Shown: positions 1 through 7,996, counted from the stretch's first letter. The stretch: DNA of 13,341 bases from JAUWPO01 sp965603285 (GCA_965603285.1 CBFDCK010000085.1:1-13341); one strand, 5' to 3'. Notes: a model not told the origin generated them from the sequence alone. Program-made: numbers and translations.

Positions 1-2
1 AT

Positions 3-617
3 TGGCGCCTCTTTCAAGAACTGGCGGTGCAGGCGGATATCCTCATCACAAGCGGGCGCTATTTGCGAGACTACGCAGAATGCAGAGCTCAAGAAATCCT
101 GCGCGTCTACGACGATCCGCAATTCACCGATTTGAAGGACTGGCGCACTGAACGTGGTCTCTCTCCCCAGCCAGATATGGCGGTCATTAGCGGCAGCCTC
201 GATTTCCCTGTACCGCCGGCGCTGATCCAGGGAGACCGCAATATCGTAGTGATCACCACCAGCCGAGCCGATCCTGGAAGAATTAAGGCGTTGGAAAGTC
301 AGACCGGGAAAGTGATCATCGCCGGGGAGGGGAGCGTCAATGGTTACAGGTTAGTAGAGAGTCTATTTGATTTGGGCTACCGGACAATCTACAACACCAC
401 CGGTCCCAAGGTGCTGCACCTGCTGTTGGCTGCAGGGGTGCTGGACCGTTTGTATCTTTCATTTGTAAACCGCCTGCTGGGGGGCAGTCCCTTCTCAAGC
501 ATCGTTGAAGGCGGACTGCTGGATCCGCCAGCCGATTTAATTCTGAATACCATATACCTCGACCCACATGCCTTGAATGGTTTGGGACAGCTCCTCACTT
601 CTTACAATCGAGTGTAA
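3..617 (+). CDS. RibD C-terminal / dihydrofolate-reductase-like protein, 5' truncated by the window edge
   Basis: The frame is open from base 3 without a start, so the N-terminus lies outside the window. A GTG at 27 is internal, because the residues before it (WRLFQELA) continue the fold. The fragment resembles the RibD C-terminal/DHFR-like reductase family: LITSGRYLRDYA near the start, a central alternating strand/helix stretch (VVITTSRADP, then KVIIAGEGSVNG), and near the C-terminus LLAAGVLDRLYLSFVNRLLGG, which matches the family's conserved 'LxxxGLIDELxLxxxPxLLG' segment. Known members reduce pterin or pyrimidine-type substrates with NADPH, but many are uncharacterised. The usual EGGP motif appears here as TTGPKVL, so substrate and activity are uncertain. 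The next gene is 248 bases downstream and I see no terminator. Family call is fairly secure; function is inference. Confidence 0.75.
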   Translation, partial: WRLFQELAVQADILITSGRYLRDYAECRAQEILRVYDDPQFTDLKDWRTERGLSPQPDMAVISGSLDFPVPPALIQGDRNIVVITTSRADPGRIKALESQTGKVIIAGEGSVNGYRLVESLFDLGYRTIYNTTGPKVLHLLLAAGVLDRLYLSFVNRLLGGSPFSSIVEGGLLDPPADLILNTIYLDPHALNGLGQLLTSYNRV

Positions 618-793
618 CGGCGTTGTATATCCAATTACATTGATTTCAAAGCGATTTTGATCGTTCGGACACGAAATTTATGATCCGATACCTCAGCGGG
701 GACGAATTGCCTTAGAACCCCACCCATTTATTCAGCATAAATTATAGAATCCCTGAACGGTACATTCGTCCAAACCCAGATGTCAAATACCGA

Positions 794-823
794 TTGACAA
801 CCACATCATAGACATGCTAGACT
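794..823 (+). promoter_or_regulatory. Probable sigma-70 promoter of the DUF4177-like gene
   Basis: A perfect -35 box TTGACA (794-799) is followed after 18 bases by TAGACT (818-823, four of six matches to TATAAT). TG at 815-816 makes it an extended -10. The predicted transcript starts near 830, about 35 bases before the ATG at 866. This is the only clear signal in the 618-865 spacer. Confidence 0.5.
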
Positions 824-865
824 ATAGGACATAATATTATTCAAAGCGCACTAGGAGAGTGGAAA

Positions 866-1114
866 ATGCAGAAGTGGGAATACTTGGTCGTACGTACTTT
901 TGGCGGTGTGGTGATGCTTGCCAACGGGCAGGAAGTCGGCACTATGACAAGCGGGCAGCCGATAGGTCAAATGCTGTATGAATTTCTCGCTGAAAGGGGC
1001 GACGGCGGCTGGGAAGTTGTCGGTATGGCCGGCGTGCGCGACGGCACGGAAATCGTCCTCAAGCGCCCGCTGCAGGAATTTGAAGAAGAATTGGATGAGG
1101 TAACAGAGGAATAA
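866..1114 (+). CDS. DUF4177-like small protein
   Basis: This 82-residue protein opens with MQKWEYLVV and closes with DGTEIVLKRPL. Between them is LYEFLAERGDGGWEVVGMAG. This is the layout of DUF4177 proteins: an N-terminal KWEY strand, a 'LNxLGxxGWELV' helix-turn and a C-terminal 'xxxILKRP' strand. Function in that family is unknown. The acidic tail (FEEELDEVTEE) follows the domain. A good Shine-Dalgarno AGGAG (853-857) sits eight bases before the ATG, and a promoter lies upstream. There is no signal peptide or membrane segment, so it is probably cytoplasmic. It appears monocistronic: the hairpin at 1181 follows and the next gene is convergent. Confidence 0.75.
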   Translation: MQKWEYLVVRTFGGVVMLANGQEVGTMTSGQPIGQMLYEFLAERGDGGWEVVGMAGVRDGTEIVLKRPLQEFEEELDEVTEE

Positions 1115-1180
1115 TAAATTTAGGGTCACCCCCATTCAATATCAAGAAATATCATTAGGAAATGTTTCTTTTAACAATAT

Positions 1181-1216
1181 ACGCCACCGGTTTCTTTTTA
1201 ACCCGGTGGCGTTTCG
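1181..1216 (+). terminator. Terminator-like hairpin after the DUF4177-like gene
   Basis: A perfect 10-bp stem ACGCCACCGG (1181-1190) / CCGGTGGCGT (1203-1212) encloses a T-rich 12-base loop. Only three Ts (1212-1214) follow the stem before CG, so a canonical U-tract is missing. It lies about 67 bases past the stop at 1114. It may stop plus-strand transcription weakly or act as a 3'-end stabiliser. Confidence 0.5.
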
Positions 1217-1345
1217 AATATAAGTATAAACCAGTACATACCGACCCTCCGGAACAGGACAAACCGGCGTCATACAGGTTATAACAGGTCGGCGTAAATC
1301 CCCTAATAATTCGTGGGAATTAGCCCAGATCAGCGGGGAAAAACT

Positions 1346-2458
1346 CTATCCGAGAAGTTCCTCCAGTGCAGCCAGCAGCAGGGTCACATTTTCCACCCGT
1401 GACGAGTAGCCCATCAGACCGATACGCCACACCTTACCCGCCAGTTTGCCGAAACCGCCCGCAATCTCAGTATTGTACTCGTTCAGCAATTGCTTACGGA
1501 TAGCAAGGTCATCCACACCCTCGGGAATTCGGGGCGTGGACAAGGTTGGAAGCCGGTATTCCACGGGTACGTGCATGGTCAGGTTTATCCCTTCTAAACC
1601 TTCCCACAGTATCTCGGCATGTCGTTGGTGGCGTGCGAAGCGCGCTTCTAGCCCTTCCTCGTATACAAGCCGCAACCCCTCTCGCAGGGCGTAGATCATG
1701 GTGATCGGTGCGGTATGATGGTAGGTGCGTTCTTCGCCCCAGTAATTGTCCAACAGACTTAAATCCAGATACCAGTTGGCAACCGGCATCTTGCGCTCGC
1801 GCATCACGACGTGAGCCCGTTCGCTGATTGTTATGGGTGCCAACCCAGGCGGGCAGCTCAGGCATTTCTGGGAACCGCTGTAAGCTATATCCACATCCCA
1901 TTCATCGATCTTGACCGGCAGTCCACCTAAAGAAGTGACGCAGTCCAATAAGAGCAATCCGCCATAGCTGTGGACGATTGCTCCGATTTCATCCATCGGC
2001 TGCAGCGCGCCGGTGGATGTCTCGGCGTGCACCAACCCCACAAGCTTGGCTGGTTTCTTTTTCAATTCGGCTTCAATTTCTTCCGGCGAAAAGTTCTCTC
2101 CCCAGGGCTTATCAATGTGGCGCACTATTGCCCCATACCGTTCGGCGATATCACATAGGCGTTCCCCAAAATAACCTATCGCCCCGATTAGGACCTCATC
2201 CCCAGGCTGGATAAAATTACACAACGCCGCTTCCATCCCTGCGGTGCCCGTGCCGGATATGGGATAAGTGAATTCGTTCTTGGTTTGAAAGACAAAGCGC
2301 AGCAGTTCCTGGACTTCGTCCATAACCGTCAGGAACTGCGGGTCTAGATGCCCCACCAGCGGGGTTGCCATCACCCGCAATACACGTGGGTGAACCATGC
2401 TAGGTCCTGGACCTAAAAGGATGCGCTCAGATGTGTTTAAATCACTGTAATTGATCAT
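1346..2458 (-). CDS. PLP-dependent class V aminotransferase (alanine/serine-glyoxylate aminotransferase family)
   Basis: This is a complete 370-residue fold-type I aminotransferase. It has LLGPGPSMVHPRVL (14-27) and GHLDP (36-40), the typical opening of the alanine-glyoxylate/serine-glyoxylate group. The cofactor loop SGTGTAGMEA (68-77) is present, as are D172 in LLLLDCVTSLGG, which would contact the PLP ring nitrogen, and K198 in SGSQKCLSCPPG, the expected Schiff-base lysine. Members move an amino group from alanine or serine to glyoxylate, or act on related substrates, in photorespiration-like, serine-cycle or purine-degradation routes; the exact donor cannot be read here. The ATG is preceded by GAGGAGGAAT, a near-perfect ribosome site. 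A TATAAT -10 lies on the minus strand at 2492-2487, with no convincing -35. It is separated from the upstream methyltransferase gene by a repeat-filled spacer. Confidence 0.9.
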   Translation of the reverse strand: MINYSDLNTSERILLGPGPSMVHPRVLRVMATPLVGHLDPQFLTVMDEVQELLRFVFQTKNEFTYPISGTGTAGMEAALCNFIQPGDEVLIGAIGYFGERLCDIAERYGAIVRHIDKPWGENFSPEEIEAELKKKPAKLVGLVHAETSTGALQPMDEIGAIVHSYGGLLLLDCVTSLGGLPVKIDEWDVDIAYSGSQKCLSCPPGLAPITISERAHVVMRERKMPVANWYLDLSLLDNYWGEERTYHHTAPITMIYALREGLRLVYEEGLEARFARHQRHAEILWEGLEGINLTMHVPVEYRLPTLSTPRIPEGVDDLAIRKQLLNEYNTEIAGGFGKLAGKVWRIGLMGYSSRVENVTLLLAALEELLG

Positions 2459-2511
2459 TAATTCCTCCTCATTTTAGATTTCGGATATTATATCATTGTA
2501 CCAATTTCCCA

Positions 2512-2680
2512 AACCTCCCGCAGGTTGCTTCCCCTCCCTATTTTTTAACCTGGGTACGATGCTCCAGCGTCGTACCCTGATCACGTAATGCTCTGCATTT
2601 TTTAACCATAGCCCTTGCCAATCCTCCCGCAGGTTTCTTCCCCTCACCATTTCAGGGGGAGGGGTCAGAGGTGGGGTCTC
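2512..2680 (+). repeat. Repeat cluster: half A, element B (copy 1), half A, G-rich inverted stretch
   Basis: An A-type end AACCTCCCGCAGGTT lies at 2512-2526. It is followed by B copy 1 (about 2548-2600): arms GGGTACGA (2552-2559) and TCGTACCC (2570-2577) flank TGCTCCAGCG, then a small hairpin AATGC-TCT-GCATT and T6. A second A-type end, CCTCCCGCAGGTTT, is at 2623-2636. A C-rich/G-rich stretch (CCCCTCACC then GGGGGAGGGG) occupies 2638-2675. The join from B into the next A end (TTTTTTAACC...CCTTGCC) is repeated almost exactly at 9269-9291. With the next entry this fills the 342-base spacer 2459-2800, which otherwise holds only the aminotransferase leader. Confidence 0.8.
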
Positions 2681-2687
2681 ATTACTG

Positions 2688-2782
2688 AACCTCCCGCAGG
2701 TTTCGAATTCCTGCCGTCAAATCATCATCTTTAAGATTCAAATCTGCAATTCCCACCCGTCCTGTGTAACCTGCGGGAGGTT
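2688..2782 (+). repeat. Family A element, complete copy (95 bp)
   Basis: Terminal inverted repeats AACCTCCCGCAGGTT (2688-2702) and AACCTGCGGGAGGTT (2768-2782) are perfect reverse complements. Inside comes TTCGAATTCCTGCCG, then AT-rich non-coding sequence ending CCTGTGT. The same interior start and end recur in the copies at 7998, 9073, 9292 and 11039. There is no ORF, so it resembles a very small non-autonomous element or structured intergenic repeat. Confidence 0.85.
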
Positions 2783-2800
2783 GATTCGGGGTCATTAAAA

Positions 2801-3580
2801 TCAAAGCTTAACCGCTCGCGTAGCGATGAAAGATGGCATGTAATCTGTGAGCAGGTCATTATCCTCTTCATCAAAAGTATCCTCAAAGAAACCAGCGATC
2901 ACAAATCCCGCTTCGAGCTGCCCGCCAATTTGATCGTCCAATGTGTGGCTGAACTCGAGCGGCGCTCCGGTCTCAATATATAACTGTCTTTCCTCGTCAG
3001 GTAAGCTGGTCAGATCAGAGTACGGCAGCGCATACTTAACCTGTAGAATCCCGCTGCGGTTCGCAAGGTTGTGATCAAAGAGATAGATCGCCGGGTTTGT
3101 GAAACCAGCCAGCAGCGCACCACCTCGGCGCAGCACGCGGAAGGCTTCCTGCCATACTGGTTGGATGTCAGGGACGAACAAGTTTGAAACCGGGTGGACG
3201 ATGAGATCAAAACTCTGACCGAAGAACACAGAGAGATCAGCCATATCGCCTTCGATTGTGGTGACGGGAAGCTTATGCCGCTCTGCGACGAGCCGGTCCT
3301 GCTCCAATTGCTTGGGGGAGTTGTCGAAAACTGTTACACTCGCCCCAGCCGCAGCCAGGATTGGTCCTTGCTGGCCTCCGCCCGAAGCCAGGCACAGGAC
3401 GTCAAGACCTTCCAACTCAGGAAACCATTCCTTTGGGACCGGTTTCGTAGGTGTTAAGACGATATCCCATCCTCCTACTCTTGCGGCAGCGATCTCCTCA
3501 TCGCTTACCGGGAGGGTCCATTTGTTTCCGCGGTCAACTTCTTGATCCCACGCGGAACGGTTGTACTTGCGAATATCCAT
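2801..3580 (-). CDS. Class I SAM-dependent methyltransferase
   Basis: This 259-residue Rossmann-fold methyltransferase has motif I LCLASGGGQQG (62-72). Its acidic residue after strand 2 is in VTVFDNSPKQLEQD. Motif II lies around GDMADLSVFFGQSFDLIVHPVSN, and a helix LRRGGALLAGF matches the usual 'LKPGG' turn. The N-terminus (MDIRKYNRSAWDQEVDRGNKWT) is typical of a family of small-molecule methyltransferases with no assigned substrate. The glycine loop reads ASGGGQQG instead of the common GxGxG, which is normal for this subgroup. The ATG follows AAAGGA by about eight bases. A TATAAT hexamer on the minus strand (3621-3616) could be its -10. It is divergent from the DNA methyltransferase. Substrate unknown. 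Confidence 0.85.
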   Translation of the reverse strand: MDIRKYNRSAWDQEVDRGNKWTLPVSDEEIAAARVGGWDIVLTPTKPVPKEWFPELEGLDVLCLASGGGQQGPILAAAGASVTVFDNSPKQLEQDRLVAERHKLPVTTIEGDMADLSVFFGQSFDLIVHPVSNLFVPDIQPVWQEAFRVLRRGGALLAGFTNPAIYLFDHNLANRSGILQVKYALPYSDLTSLPDEERQLYIETGAPLEFSHTLDDQIGGQLEAGFVIAGFFEDTFDEEDNDLLTDYMPSFIATRAVKL

Positions 3581-3736
3581 TTTTTTTCCTTTCAGTTTGA
3601 GAAGATTTCTACAACATTATAATAGTTTATCGGCACTACTATTCTTCTAACCCGCACTCGTAAACCTGGTGAATTCCAGTGATGTCGTTTGTGCTAGGAT
3701 TGGGGTTGATAAAAGTTACTTGTGTGAATTGGTGTG

Positions 3737-3745
3737 TGCTAAAAT
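3737..3745 (+). promoter_or_regulatory. Possible extended -10 of the DNA methyltransferase gene
   Basis: TGCTAAAAT (3737-3745) matches an extended -10 (TGnTATAAT) with one mismatch. No good -35 is at 16-18 bases. A start near 3752 would place the message just before AGGAG (3761-3765) and the ATG at 3771. It would exclude translation from the upstream GTG at 3669. Confidence 0.35.
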
Positions 3746-3770
3746 GTCTCATCGCTTCTTAGGAGTTAGG

Positions 3771-4685
3771 ATGACAAAGGAACCCCGTACACAAAAAAGA
3801 ACCGCTACCGAGACAAGTTCATTCGGGACTGCGGGTCATATCAATCACGATTCCACAAAATTCTATAAAAGCAGATTGTATGAAGGCTTACGTAATAATA
3901 AAAAGGTGAAGTATATCGAGAACAAAATTCCTGACAAGAATATTAATAAAATTTTCTGCAAATCCAGCGAAAAAATGGATGAACTACCTGATAATAGTGT
4001 CCATCTAATGGTTACTTCGCCTCCATATAATGTTTCCAAAGAATATGATGATGATCTAAACCTGAATGAATATTTGAATTTATTAAACACTGTTTGGGAG
4101 GAAACATATCGAGTCTTAGTGCCTAGTGGACGCGCATGTGTCAATGTTGCTAATCTTGGTAGAAAACCGTACATACCGCTTCATAGCTACATTATCGAAG
4201 GAATGCAGGAAATTGGTTATCTCATGCGTGGCGAAATAATATGGAACAAGGCTTCAAGTGCAAGTCCATCAACTGCTTGGGGAAGTTGGCTTTCAGCCTC
4301 GAATCCTGTTTTAAGAGATATTCACGAATATATCCTGATTTTTTCTAAAGAGACGTTTTCAAGAATAAAAGAAGATAGGGAAAACACAATCACAAAAGGT
4401 GAATTTCTTGAATGGACCAAGAGCGTATGGACATTTCCTGCCATTTCAGCAAAGCAAGTTGGACACCCAGCCCCGTTTCCAGAAGAATTGCCTTATCGCC
4501 TGATCCAATTGTATTCTTTCAAAGGTGATGTGGTATTGGACCCCTTTGCCGGAAGTGGTTCGACCTGTTTGTCAGCGATTAAGAATGAGCGCGACTATGT
4601 TGGGTATGATATAAATTCAGATTATGTTAAATTAGCAGAAAAAAGGATTTTGAATTATAGGAGCCAATTACAGTTATTTGAATAA
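3771..4685 (+). CDS. Site-specific DNA methyltransferase, beta class (N4-cytosine or N6-adenine), orphan
   Basis: From the ATG at 3771 this is a 304-residue DNA methyltransferase. The catalytic motif IV TSPPY is at 82-86 and the SAM-binding motif DPFAGSGST at 257-265, so the order IV-then-I marks the beta class. W/F-rich target-region sequence (WNKASSASPSTAWGSW, later VWTFPAISAKQVGHPAPFPEELPYRLI) lies between. TSPPY is more typical of N4-cytosine enzymes, but the modified base and recognition site cannot be read. I chose 3771 because AGGAG (3761-3765) sits five bases before it. The frame is open back to a GTG at 3669, but that stretch has no ribosome site or family-like sequence. The gene is clearly more AT-rich than its neighbours, a sign of transfer. 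No restriction endonuclease gene is adjacent, so it looks like an orphan methylase. Confidence 0.9.
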   Translation: MTKEPRTQKRTATETSSFGTAGHINHDSTKFYKSRLYEGLRNNKKVKYIENKIPDKNINKIFCKSSEKMDELPDNSVHLMVTSPPYNVSKEYDDDLNLNEYLNLLNTVWEETYRVLVPSGRACVNVANLGRKPYIPLHSYIIEGMQEIGYLMRGEIIWNKASSASPSTAWGSWLSASNPVLRDIHEYILIFSKETFSRIKEDRENTITKGEFLEWTKSVWTFPAISAKQVGHPAPFPEELPYRLIQLYSFKGDVVLDPFAGSGSTCLSAIKNERDYVGYDINSDYVKLAEKRILNYRSQLQLFE

Positions 4686-4799
4686 CTTACATTCACGAAA
4701 TCCGCTCGGAAACGAAGTAAAAAAAACGAAAATGATTGCTGAATTATATTGCGGGTTATCGATGCAAGACTATTACTGGACTTAGAGATTGAGGTTGGA

Positions 4800-5600
4800 G
4801 TGGATCACAAGGAAGTTGGTCGATACTGGAACGGGAATGCCGAGGCGTGGACCGAACTTGCGCGGGCAGGATATGACATATATCGCGATTTCCTCAACAC
4901 ACCAGCCTTCTTCGGGATGCTGCCTGATGTAGATGGGCTGCTGGGCTTAGACATCGGCTGTGGGGAAGGACACAACACCCGCCTGCTGGCGGATCGGGGC
5001 GCCCGGGTGATCGCCGTTGATATTTCTACAGTTTTCGTCCAGCACGCACAGCTGTTGGAGCGTGGACAGCCCTTGGGAATCAACTACCAGATCGCCAGCG
5101 TCGTGGAACTACCGTTTTGCGATTCTTCTTTTGACTTTGCAACCGGCTTCATGAGCTTTATGGACATCGCCGAAACGGATTGCGTGCTCACCGAAGCATA
5201 TCGGGTCCTGAAACCCGGCGGCTTCTTGCAGTTTTCGATCACCCACCCATGCTACGACACCCCCCATCGCCGCAATCTACGTGACGAGAACGGTCTTACA
5301 TATGCTATCGAAGTCGGCGACTATTTCCGGAACCTGCAGGGCGAAATTACAGAATGGCTGTTCAGCGCCGCGCCCCCGCATGTCAAAGAGGGTCTACCGG
5401 ATTTCAAGGTGCCGCGCTTTACTCGAACACTCAGCCAGTGGCTTAACCTGCTGATTGAGGTCGGTTTCACACTCGAGCGTATTGAAGAGCCGCGCCCCAG
5501 TGATGAGACTGTGCGTGAGTGTCCAAGCATTCAAGACACCCAGGTTGTTGCCTACTTCCTGCACATCCTCGCTCGCAAGCCGAGCAGGAGTTTTGTTTGA
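4800..5600 (+). CDS. Class I SAM-dependent methyltransferase (UbiE/type-11-like domain)
   Basis: From the GTG at 4800 the protein has 266 residues. It begins MDHKEVGRYWNGNAEAWTEL, which I recognise as the usual start of this family. GAGG (4791-4794) lies five bases upstream, so a TTG at 4749 in the same frame is rejected. Motif I is LDIGCGEGHNT (about 50-60), followed by VIAVDIS (strand 2). LPFCDSSFDFATGFMSFMDI is the strand-4 region and YRVLKPGGFLQFSITHPC the typical type-11 segment. The C-terminal half (HVKEGLPDFKVPRFTRTL, LIEVGFTLERIEEP) is likely substrate-binding. It may methylate a small metabolite; the substrate is unknown. The spacer after it holds tandem B repeats, so cotranscription with the aldo/keto reductase is uncertain. 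Confidence 0.87.
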   Translation: MDHKEVGRYWNGNAEAWTELARAGYDIYRDFLNTPAFFGMLPDVDGLLGLDIGCGEGHNTRLLADRGARVIAVDISTVFVQHAQLLERGQPLGINYQIASVVELPFCDSSFDFATGFMSFMDIAETDCVLTEAYRVLKPGGFLQFSITHPCYDTPHRRNLRDENGLTYAIEVGDYFRNLQGEITEWLFSAAPPHVKEGLPDFKVPRFTRTLSQWLNLLIEVGFTLERIEEPRPSDETVRECPSIQDTQVVAYFLHILARKPSRSFV

Positions 5601-5631
5601 CTGTGAAGAAAACAGGAATCGAACCAACCTT

Positions 5632-5733
5632 AACCTGCGTAAGATGCTCGAGCGTCGCACCCTGATAATGGTATTTTAACCTGGTACGATGCTCCAGCGT
5701 CGTACCCTGATAACGTAACGCTCTGCGTTTAAG
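5632..5733 (+). repeat. Element B, tandem pair (one degenerate, one intact)
   Basis: The first unit (about 5632-5681) reads AACCTGCGTAAGATGCTC then GAGCGTCGCACCC, a decayed B. The second (about 5678-5733) is a good copy: GGTACGA (5683-5689), TGCTCCAGCG, TCGTACC (5700-5706). Then comes CTGATAACGTAACGCTCTGCGTTT, in which AACGC-TCT-GCGTT is the second hairpin. The pair lies between two plus-strand genes and has the same orientation as the other B copies. Confidence 0.8.
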
Positions 5734-5805
5734 CAAACTTAAATAAATTATTATCAGCAAACCTAACTCTTCCATTACTACCCGCCACAGACTGAGGCAA
5801 TAATC

Positions 5806-6801
5806 ATGAACTTACATCCGCTCGGCTCTACTAACCTGCTCGTCACCCCCATCGGTCTAGGACTTGCCGCCCTCGGGCGACCAGGTTACATAAATTTAGG
5901 ACACGCCGACGATCTGCAAAGCAATTACGATGTGACGGAAATGCAGGCTCACGCCCACAGGGTTCTCGATGCGGCTTATGATGCCGGCGTTCGTTATTTC
6001 GATGCCGCCCGCTCGTACGGGCGGGCGGAGCAATTCCTGGGCACTTGGTTGGAGGCGCGCCAGTTTTCTCCCGGCTCGGTCGCCGTCGGCTCGAAGTGGG
6101 GCTACACCTACACCGCCGCTTGGCAGGTGGATGCAGATGTCCACGAAGTCAAGGAGCACTCCCTGTCCGTCCTTCGGAGGCAGTGGGGGGAAAGCCAATC
6201 GCATCTAGGAGAATATTTGGATCTCTACCAGGTGCATTCAGCTACCATAGATAGTGGTATCTTGGAAAACCGAGAAGTACACACCGAGCTGGCTCGTTTG
6301 AAAGAGTCCGGAATTCTAATCGGTCTGTCAGTCAGTGGTCCGCGTCAGGCGGAGGTGCTGGAACACGCCATGAATGTCAACGTCAGTGGGGTTCGCTTGT
6401 TCGATTGTGTGCAGGCGACCTGGAACCTGCTGGAAATGTCAGCAGGACCGGCTCTGACGAGCGCCTGGCAAGCCGGAATGGGGGTCATCGTGAAGGAAGC
6501 CCTGGCTAACGGTCGCCTGACCGAGAGGAACAAGAAGCCAGCCTTTGCGGGAAAGCTGGCGCTACTAAAGCGCGAAGCGCGGCGCCTGGGTACGACAGTG
6601 GATGGGTTTGCTCTGGTTGGTGTGCTCGCCCAACCATGGGTTGATGTTGTCCTGAGCGGGGCTGCTCGCGAGGACCATTTGTTATCAAACTTGAAAGCAC
6701 TGGAAGTAAGTTGGGATGACGAAGCGGCATCGCATCTGCAGGCGCTGGTAGAACCAGCGGGGGAATATTGGAGGACAAGAAGTGATCTGGAATGGAATTG
6801 A
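5806..6801 (+). CDS. Aldo/keto reductase
   Basis: This is a complete 331-residue TIM-barrel NAD(P)H oxidoreductase. The family tetrad is visible: D66 and Y71 in YFDAARSYGRAE, K97 in GSKWGYTY and H144 in DLYQVHSA. The N-terminal LGSTNLLVTPIGLGLAALG and the later IGLSVSGPRQ and VIVKEALANGRL segments also match. Members reduce aldehydes and ketones or sugar derivatives; this subgroup has no fixed substrate that I can name. The ATG is preceded by GAGG (5794-5797). It is convergent with the DegV gene across a D-type repeat. Fold and catalytic residues are sure; substrate is unknown. Confidence 0.92.
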   Translation: MNLHPLGSTNLLVTPIGLGLAALGRPGYINLGHADDLQSNYDVTEMQAHAHRVLDAAYDAGVRYFDAARSYGRAEQFLGTWLEARQFSPGSVAVGSKWGYTYTAAWQVDADVHEVKEHSLSVLRRQWGESQSHLGEYLDLYQVHSATIDSGILENREVHTELARLKESGILIGLSVSGPRQAEVLEHAMNVNVSGVRLFDCVQATWNLLEMSAGPALTSAWQAGMGVIVKEALANGRLTERNKKPAFAGKLALLKREARRLGTTVDGFALVGVLAQPWVDVVLSGAAREDHLLSNLKALEVSWDDEAASHLQALVEPAGEYWRTRSDLEWN

Positions 6802-6817
6802 TGGCTTAGCTGGGCAA

Positions 6818-6897
6818 AACCTCCCGTAGGTTTAATCACTCCAGGAATCCAAAATCTCACTCCTAAATAACCCACTGCACTCCACGGGAGGTTTTTT
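6818..6897 (+). repeat. Family D element (76 bp) between convergent genes, terminator-like
   Basis: AACCTCCCGTAGGTT (6818-6832) and CGGGAGGTT (6885-6893) are the ends. The arms AACCTCCCG and CGGGAGGTT are perfect reverse complements, and six Ts (6892-6897) follow. The interior (ATCACTCCAGGAATCCAAAA, then CTCAC and CCCACTGCACTCCA) is related to the copy at 11161-11236, which has exactly the same length. It fills the spacer between the convergent reductase and DegV genes and could end plus-strand transcription, though the loop is long. Confidence 0.7.
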
Positions 6898-6904
6898 AGG
6901 ACCG

Positions 6905-7774
6905 TTAAGGTATATCGGAAAAAGCTTCCTCTGCAGCGCATCCGACCCCGATCATGCTGGGACCTGTATGTGCGCCCAGTACTAAGGACATTTGGCCTGA
7001 CGGGAGCCACGTGCATTCGAAGCGCTGGTCTATCTGCTCGCGCAGCATTTCCGCTCCTTCAGGATTTTGGGCGTGCAACACCTGTACTCTTAGCGCGCTG
7101 CCGGGTGGGTGTTTTTTAGCTATCAGATCAACCAGCCCCGTAACAGCTTTCTTAAATGAACGCACCTGACCTAGCTGCTCATAAGTTCCACCCTCTGGTT
7201 CCACCCCGATCAGCGGCTTGATGTTCAGCAAAGAGGCGACCAGCCCCTTCATGTGACTAATACGCCCGCCATGAATCAAGTACTTCAACTCTTTCAAGGT
7301 AAAAGTGGTGTCAGTTGCATTGCGAATACCATCCATAAGGGGCAGAATTTGCTCCACAGCCCAGCCAGCTTTCCCCGCGCGCGCTGCCGCTTCCACCTGC
7401 CATCCCGCAGGTGATGACAGGGTTTTTGTATCTACAACTGTGATATTCAAATCCGATACCAGCGCTGCTCCTGCTTGAGCTGCGTTGAAAGTGCCGCTCA
7501 ATCCCGAAGACAGGTGAATAGACATTATGTCGGGGTCGCTGGTTCCCAGCCGCCGGTAGAGATCTGCAAACTCCCCTGCCGATGGCAGGGATGTTGTAGG
7601 GAGATCATCGGTGGTAGCTAGCAAACGATAGAACTCGTCTGGTTGGATGTCAACGCCCTCCTGATAAGATTTGCCTTCCAGATTAACTTTGAGAGGCACA
7701 ATCTTTATATTCAAATCGGATAATTGTTCGAGGGTTAAAAAAAGATCCGTGCCACTATCTGTCACAAACTGCAT
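6905..7774 (-). CDS. DegV family fatty-acid-binding protein
   Basis: This 289-residue protein has all the DegV landmarks. FVTDSGTDL is at the N-terminus, TTSLPSAGEF is the lipid-head loop (usually TSQPS), and HLSSGLSGTFNAAQ the second loop. LKYLIHGGRISHMKG matches the family's 'L.YL.KGGRI' block, and LVLGAHTGPSMIGVG is the C-terminal GxHTGPG-like segment. DegV/FakB proteins bind a fatty acid and, in Gram-positive bacteria, present it to the kinase FakA for phospholipid synthesis. No fakA-like gene is in the window, so the role here is inferred. AAGGAGAG lies about seven bases before the ATG. A TATAAT hexamer sits on the minus strand at 7841-7836 without a properly spaced -35. Confidence 0.92.
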   Translation of the reverse strand: MQFVTDSGTDLFLTLEQLSDLNIKIVPLKVNLEGKSYQEGVDIQPDEFYRLLATTDDLPTTSLPSAGEFADLYRRLGTSDPDIMSIHLSSGLSGTFNAAQAGAALVSDLNITVVDTKTLSSPAGWQVEAAARAGKAGWAVEQILPLMDGIRNATDTTFTLKELKYLIHGGRISHMKGLVASLLNIKPLIGVEPEGGTYEQLGQVRSFKKAVTGLVDLIAKKHPPGSALRVQVLHAQNPEGAEMLREQIDQRFECTWLPSGQMSLVLGAHTGPSMIGVGCAAEEAFSDIP

Positions 7775-7921
7775 TATCTACTCTCCTTTAAAACCGAATT
7801 CAAGTTCAGCAACCGATATCCAAACCCCTCCCTAGATTATAACGTTTTTCAGTCAAAGGTGCAGACCACTTCGTTAACAATTTCATTTGACTTGACAAGC
7901 TACTACAAGTCTCCCCTCTCC

Positions 7922-7996
7922 AAACCTCCCGCGCTGTATCCTCCTGGGTACGATGCTCCAGCGTCGTACCCTAATAACGTAACGCTCCGCGTTTAT
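7922..7996 (+). repeat. Half A end plus element B (copy 3)
   Basis: AAACCTCCCGCGCTGTATCC leads into B: GGGTACGA (7946-7953), TGCTCCAGCG, TCGTACCC (7964-7971), then CTAATAACGTAACGCTCCGC. The same half-A-into-B junction (AAACCTCCCGCGCT...CCTCCTGGGTACG) recurs at 10963-10994 downstream of arsM. The spacer 7775-8125 is filled by this and the following A element apart from the DegV leader. Confidence 0.8.

Noticed and set aside
851..1135. Minus-strand ORF opposite the DUF4177-like gene
   Set aside because: The plus-strand gene has a promoter, ribosome site and family match; the antisense frame has none.
2512..2782. CRISPR array
   Set aside because: The 15-base A ends recur, but at irregular spacing, in inverted pairs, and with interiors that are themselves homologous between copies. 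No cas genes are present.
3669..3770. GTG at 3669 as start of the DNA methyltransferase
   Set aside because: No ribosome site precedes it, while AGGAG is ideally placed before the ATG at 3771, and an extended -10 lies inside the extra stretch.
4749..4799. TTG at 4749 as start of the methyltransferase at 4800
   Set aside because: Family members begin at the MDHKEVGRYW position, which is a GTG with GAGG five bases upstream.
6345..7016. Long minus-strand ORF opposite the aldo/keto reductase
   Set aside because: It is antisense to a well-supported gene, rich in R/S/P as expected of a shadow frame, and has no recognisable domain.
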